The notes under the pieces are model-generated. The model did no database searches, was not told where the DNA came from, and worked only from the letters and a program-made list of their open reading frames with translations. Shown piece after piece: positions 5,460 to 8,773 of a DNA stretch of 8,773 nucleotides. Positions within the stretch are counted from its first letter, which is position 1; every line of letters begins with the position of its first letter. Origin of the DNA: JANNOG01 sp964516515 (GTDB lineage Bacteria > Actinomycetota > Actinomycetes > Actinomycetales > JBBAYJ01); the NCBI GenBank assembly GCA_964516515.1, contig CAZEYA010000159.1, positions 1 to 8,773 on the forward strand, read 5' to 3'. The position numbers were made by a program, and so were the translations under genes.

Positions 5460-6203
5460 TCAGCGAAAGCGGCGGCCCTCGTCGCGCCGGTACGCCTGGA
5501 CCGCGAGCACCCCGGCGACCACCGCCCACACGGCCAGGACGGGCAGCGCGGTCGCGGGCAGGTCCGCACCGGTCGTCGCGGCGATGACCAGGTCGCGCCC
5601 GGCCCGTGTGGGCAGCGCCTGGGAGATGGCGTCGAGCCAGCCGGGGAAGCCCTCCGGCGGGATGAAGAGCCCGCCGGCGAACGCCAGCGGGAACAGCAGC
5701 ACCTGGGCGACCGGGACGGCGGCCTTGACCGGCAGGGAGTAGCCGATGGCCACCCCCATGAACAGCAGCGGGACCCCGGCGACGGCGAGGGCACCCGCCC
5801 CCAGCAGAGCCTGCGTCGCTGTCACGGACGCCTCGGTGAGCAGGGCGGCGGCCAGGAGCAGCGGCAGCAGCCCGAGCAGGGCGAACAGCACCCCGTTGAG
5901 CAGGCGGGCGACGATCCGTGGACCCGCCCCGACCGGCAGGGTGCGCACGTACGGGTCCCAGGGTGTGCTGCGGTCGTCCGCGACGCCGACCCCGAAGCTG
6001 AACAGGCAGACGGAGAACACCGCGAACAGGCCCAGCTGGCTCACCGCGGCCGTCGAGGCCACCGGGTCGCCGGAGATCTCCCGGAACGGCACGACGAAGA
6101 ACAGGAACGACAGCACCGGGAACATCACGGTGCCCACGACGGCGATCGGGACCCGGATCGTCTCCAGGGCCACGTAGCGGGTGTGGAGCGCGACCAGGCT
6201 CAT
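5460..6203 (-). CDS. ABC-2 type exporter permease
   Basis: A 247-residue integral membrane protein with about six hydrophobic helices (near 19-40, 51-74, 96-122, 126-147, 152-175 and 217-237). The N-terminus is MSLVALHTRYVALETIRVP, and a late segment FPLAFAGGLFIPPEGFPGWL precedes the last helix, typical of DrrB/NodJ-like ABC-2 permeases. It should form the membrane pore with the ATPase encoded just before it: the ATG (6201-6203) overlaps the ATPase stop as ATGA, so the two are translationally coupled. Such pairs export drugs, peptides or polysaccharide; the substrate cannot be read from sequence. It is the last gene of the minus-strand operon and ends about 120 bp from the IS3 remnant. Confidence 0.88.
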   Translation of the reverse strand: MSLVALHTRYVALETIRVPIAVVGTVMFPVLSFLFFVVPFREISGDPVASTAAVSQLGLFAVFSVCLFSFGVGVADDRSTPWDPYVRTLPVGAGPRIVARLLNGVLFALLGLLPLLLAAALLTEASVTATQALLGAGALAVAGVPLLFMGVAIGYSLPVKAAVPVAQVLLFPLAFAGGLFIPPEGFPGWLDAISQALPTRAGRDLVIAATTGADLPATALPVLAVWAVVAGVLAVQAYRRDEGRRFR

Positions 6204-7114
6204 GCCCTGGCCTCCCTCCGTGAGGGGCCCGACGGCGCCGGCGTCCGCGCGGTGAGGGCGAGGAACGCCTCCTCCAGCGATGCGGGCGCGACCTCGAGGT
6301 CCCGGAACGCGACGTCGAGATGGACGAGCTCTCGGACCAGCGCGTCGGAGTCGTCGGTGAACAGCGACCACCGGTCCCCGTCGCCGGCCTCGGCACGGAC
6401 CACGTGCTGCAGGCGCGGCAGGGCGCCCGCGCGCACGCTCACCCGGCGCTGCTGCACCCGCGACCGGACCGCGTCCAGGGTGTCGTCGACGAGGACCCGA
6501 CCCGAGGCCACGACGACGACCCGCTGCGCCAAAGCCTCGACCTCCTCCAGGTAGTGGCTGGTGACCACGACGGTCCCGCCGTCGGCGTGGAAGTCGCGCA
6601 CGCGCTGCCACAGCAGGTGGCGCGCGTCGACGTCGAGGCCGGTCGTCGGCTCGTCGAGGACGAGCAGCCGGGGCCGGCCGACCAGCGCCAGCGCGACCGA
6701 CAGCCGGCGTCGCTGGCCGCCGGAGAGCCCCCCGGTCTGACGCCGCGCCTGCTCGGTGAGGCCCAGGTCGGCCAGGAGCAGGGCGGAGGGGATCGGGTCC
6801 CGGTGGTGACCGGCGACGAAGTCGAGGACCTCACGGACCTTGAGCGTCGCCGGGAGCGCGGTCTCCTGAGGGGTACAGCCGACCTTGCTTCGGTTGGCCG
6901 GGACCCGGGGGTCCCCGCCGAACAGCCGGACGGTGCCGCTGTCCGGTCGGCGCAGACCCAGGAGCAGGCTGATGAGCGTCGACTTGCCCGCCCCGTTCGG
7001 GCCGAGCAGGCCGACGACCTGCCCGGCGGGCACGTCGAGGCTGACGTCGTCCAGGGCGAGGACGTCGCCATAGCGGCGGGTCACCCGGTCCCAGCTGGCG
7101 AGGATCTCGGTCAC
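6200..7114 (-). CDS. ABC transporter ATP-binding protein (DrrA/CcmA-like)
   Basis: This 304-residue ATPase has all nucleotide-binding motifs: Walker A GPNGAGKST (38-46), Q-loop Gln83, signature LSGGQ (130-134), Walker B LLVLDEP with catalytic Glu155, D-loop TTGLD and the switch His187 (VVVTSHY). After about residue 215 comes the C-terminal extension common in drug-export ATPases (VRSRVQQRRVSVRAG, ending LEEAFLALTARTPAP). It powers the ABC-2 permease encoded next. I chose the GTG at 7114 because GAGGGAGA (7121-7128) stands 6-7 nt upstream and the protein then starts VTEILASWDRVTRRYGD; a longer frame from GTG at 7198 adds a Pro/Arg-rich N-terminus unlike the family. There are 106 bp between it and the CPBP gene, so the genes may share a transcript. 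Confidence 0.92.
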   Translation of the reverse strand: MTEILASWDRVTRRYGDVLALDDVSLDVPAGQVVGLLGPNGAGKSTLISLLLGLRRPDSGTVRLFGGDPRVPANRSKVGCTPQETALPATLKVREVLDFVAGHHRDPIPSALLLADLGLTEQARRQTGGLSGGQRRRLSVALALVGRPRLLVLDEPTTGLDVDARHLLWQRVRDFHADGGTVVVTSHYLEEVEALAQRVVVVASGRVLVDDTLDAVRSRVQQRRVSVRAGALPRLQHVVRAEAGDGDRWSLFTDDSDALVRELVHLDVAFRDLEVAPASLEEAFLALTARTPAPSGPSRREARA

Positions 7115-7220
7115 GAGCGGTCTCCCTCGGTGGTGGGCCGGACGTCGGCGGGCGGGCAGTGGTGGGACGCCGAGAGCTCGACCGCCCGCGGGGGCCACCT
7201 CCGGTGATCGTGCCAGGGGG
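7115..7220 (-). other. Gap between the CPBP and ATPase genes
   Basis: These 106 bp hold the ATPase ribosome binding site and a perfect small palindrome-like CACCGGAGGTG near 7195-7206. No T-rich terminator and no clear promoter are visible, so co-transcription is possible. Confidence 0.35.
7121..7128 (-). promoter_or_regulatory. Ribosome binding site of the ABC ATPase gene
   Basis: GAGGGAGA on the minus strand, 6 nt before the GTG at 7114. It supports this start over the upstream GTG at 7198. Confidence 0.6.
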
Positions 7221-8597
7221 TCACGTGACCGGAGACCTCGTCGCCGGCAGGCGCTCGTCGCGGCGCGACCGCACCAGTGTGGTCAGGGCGAGCCCGAGCG
7301 TCAGCGCGACCACCGGTGCCCACAGGGCCCGCTCCTGCACCGACGGGGTCGCCAGGTTGGCCGCCACTCCGATCGCGAGGTAGCCGACCGTAGCCCAGGA
7401 CAGCACCGCGACCAGCCGGCGTGGGGCTCGGGCGAGCGGGCCCTCGCCAGCCCGGCCCAGGATGGTCAGAGCCATACCCACGAGCAGGAGGGCCGAAGCG
7501 GCTGCGATGGCCCGGCCCGACGTGGTCAGGGTGCCGGCGGTCCTGCCTCCTTGCGTCCACGCGCCCCAGGGGGCGCCGAGCGTGACGGCGAGCTGGAACG
7601 CCACCACAGCGAGGAGGAGGACCGCAGAGGTGCGAGCGACCCACGTGGTGGTCCGCTCGTGAGCAGCGGTGGTCTGCGGGACGGTCAGCGTGGGCCCGCG
7701 AGGTGTCGGTGCGTCCGTCTCGTGGCGCTGCGGCTCGTCGCGTACGGCCCCACGCCGTGAGGCGCGGATGGTCACGGCGGCGACCGACCCGATGAGCACC
7801 AGCGCGACGACCGACGCCTCAGGGCCGAAGTCGCCTCCAGTCAGCCAGCCCCGGGCCCCTTCCGCAGGTGCGCTGACCAAGAGCGAGCCGCCGAGGTCGC
7901 CGCCGGACACGGTGGCACCGAATAGCGATCCCTGAGTGAAGTTCCAAGCGGCGTGGACACCGATGGGGACCCACAGCCGGCCCGTCACGGCGTACAGGCC
8001 GCAGAACATGAGACCGGCTGCAGCGACCGTCGCGACGGAGACGACCGTGGCTCCCGGGTTGGACAGGTGCAGGGCGGCGAAGAGAAGCGCCGACACCGCG
8101 AAGGCCGGCAGCGGTCCGAAGGCCCGCCAGACCAGGCGGAAGACCAGGGCGCGCGTCCACAGCTCCTCGGTCACGGCCGCCTGCAGTGCCAGGCCCAGCC
8201 CCGTCACCACGGAACCGGTGCCGACCGAGACCTCGTACAGGCCTGCGGCGACCAGGGACCCCATCAGAGCGGCCATCATCACCAGCCCGAGCAGGACCCC
8301 TGCGGTGAGGTCGCAGACAGCGGGCCGAAGCGCTAGCTCACGGGGCCAGCGGCCCTCCCCGGACCGGACGGCGAGCACGTAGACGGCGAGGGCCGACGCG
8401 CAGGCCCCGACGATCCCGGCGACCTGCCACCCGACGGTGCCCGGGAGCCGGTCGGCCGCCCACTGCAGCGGCAAGCCGAACGCGAGCCCGGTGGCGAAGA
8501 AGAGCAGCAGGAGCCATGCCGTCGCCCGCAGCCACAACCACCGCCCGGGGCGAAGCACGCGCGCCGTGCCGAGCTCGATACGAGCCGCGCCGCTCAC
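7221..8597 (-). CDS. CPBP-family intramembrane protease fused to a second membrane domain
   Basis: The 458-residue protein has two parts. Residues 1 to about 270 form a polytopic CPBP (CAAX protease/Abi-type) domain with its three motifs: EELWTR (E144, E145, R149), FAALH (F173, H177) and HAAWN (H215, N219). These form the metal or glutamate-type active site of intramembrane endopeptidases. A hydrophilic linker (about 270-310, rich in Arg, Thr, Pro) leads to a second part (about 311-442) with four helices, containing VVAFQLAVTLGAPWGAW and VGYLAIGVAANLATPS, which resembles a separate small actinobacterial membrane protein. CPBP proteins in bacteria process peptides, give self-immunity to bacteriocins or act in envelope stress. 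The GTG at 8597 overlaps the previous gene's stop (GTGA). A weak ribosome binding site suits coupled translation. The fusion is the notable point; a missed frameshift joining two genes is unlikely because one frame is open throughout. Confidence 0.85.
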   Translation of the reverse strand: MSGAARIELGTARVLRPGRWLWLRATAWLLLLFFATGLAFGLPLQWAADRLPGTVGWQVAGIVGACASALAVYVLAVRSGEGRWPRELALRPAVCDLTAGVLLGLVMMAALMGSLVAAGLYEVSVGTGSVVTGLGLALQAAVTEELWTRALVFRLVWRAFGPLPAFAVSALLFAALHLSNPGATVVSVATVAAAGLMFCGLYAVTGRLWVPIGVHAAWNFTQGSLFGATVSGGDLGGSLLVSAPAEGARGWLTGGDFGPEASVVALVLIGSVAAVTIRASRRGAVRDEPQRHETDAPTPRGPTLTVPQTTAAHERTTTWVARTSAVLLLAVVAFQLAVTLGAPWGAWTQGGRTAGTLTTSGRAIAAASALLLVGMALTILGRAGEGPLARAPRRLVAVLSWATVGYLAIGVAANLATPSVQERALWAPVVALTLGLALTTLVRSRRDERLPATRSPVT

Positions 8598-8773
8598 GTG
8601 GTCACCGTCCGCACCGTGAGCAGCGTGGCGCCGACGTCGCGGAGCCGGGCCAGGACACCGTGCAGCTGCGCCTGGTCCACGAGCGAGCCGGTCAGACTGG
8701 TGGTCCCGTCCTCGAGGCGGACCAGGGTGAGGTCGCCCAGGGTGGCCGCCCAGTGGTCGTCCAGATGGTCGGC
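8594..8773 (-). CDS. C-terminus of an unidentified protein, runs off right edge
   Basis: The minus strand is open from the window edge to TGA at 8594-8596, giving 59 residues: DDHWAATLGDLTLVRLEDG, TTSLTGSLVDQAQLHGVLAR, LRDVGATLLTVRTVTT. The ending LTG-x-LVDQAQLHGVLARLRDVG..LLTV is a pattern I associate with the C-termini of several actinobacterial proteins encoded upstream of membrane genes, but I cannot name a function from it. Its stop overlaps the GTG of the CPBP gene by 4 bp, so it belongs to the same operon. Confidence 0.75.
   Translation of the reverse strand, partial: ADHLDDHWAATLGDLTLVRLEDGTTSLTGSLVDQAQLHGVLARLRDVGATLLTVRTVTT

Noticed and set aside
5347..6396. 349-codon minus-strand frame overlapping the ABC genes
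   Set aside because: Arg/Pro-rich out-of-frame reading of the permease and ATPase, which have clear motifs and an ATGA junction.
6320..7207. 295-codon plus-strand frame opposite the ABC ATPase
   Set aside because: Gln/Asp/Arg-rich shadow with no motif, while the minus strand has complete ATPase motifs.
1..8773. CRISPR arrays, tRNA, rRNA and riboswitches
   Set aside because: No regularly spaced repeats, no tRNA-like cloverleaf or TTCGAATC-type arm and no rRNA stretch were seen by reading both strands; a covariance-model scan was not possible.

Overview
The window is about 70% G+C with the codon bias of a high-GC Gram-positive bacterium. The protein families present (EACC1 with a caspase-like peptidase, a CPBP protease beside an ABC exporter, actinobacterial IS630 and IS3 elements) point to an actinobacterium. 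I cannot fix the genus. Every gene that looks functional lies on the minus strand; only transposon ORFs and one gene fragment read on the plus strand.

Layout from left to right. (1) 1-856: a minus-strand operon of an EACC1-type small protein and a caspase-like (C14) peptidase, joined by an ATGA overlap. It resembles a bacterial conflict or programmed-death module. The peptidase runs off the left edge, so its C-terminal partner domains are not visible. (2) 857-1715: a decayed stretch with a short minus-strand coding tail, a plus-strand gene fragment without a start, and a 32-bp second copy of part of the caspase gene. (3) 1716 to about 2682: an endonuclease I-family gene (minus) that needs a frameshift near 2330 to be read through. 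(4) 2762-5340: nested transposons. An IS630-family element (2820-4507; 29-bp inverted repeats, flanking TA) sits in the 5' end of a decayed IS3-family element (rest at 4509-5340). The IS630 carries a conserved small antisense passenger gene, and its transposase is cut by one in-frame TAG although all three catalytic acidic residues remain. (5) 5460-8773: a minus-strand operon, read right to left: the C-terminus of an unknown protein, a CPBP-family membrane protease fused to an extra four-helix membrane domain, an ABC ATPase and an ABC-2 permease. Two of its three junctions are 4-bp overlaps.

How the parts may work together: the ABC pair is a complete two-gene exporter, and the CPBP fusion encoded just upstream suggests peptide processing, immunity or envelope stress, but no substrate peptide is visible. 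The EACC1-caspase pair is probably the start of a larger NTPase- or sensor-linked defence locus outside the window. The mobile elements and gene fragments between the two operons mark this as an accessory, rearranging region.
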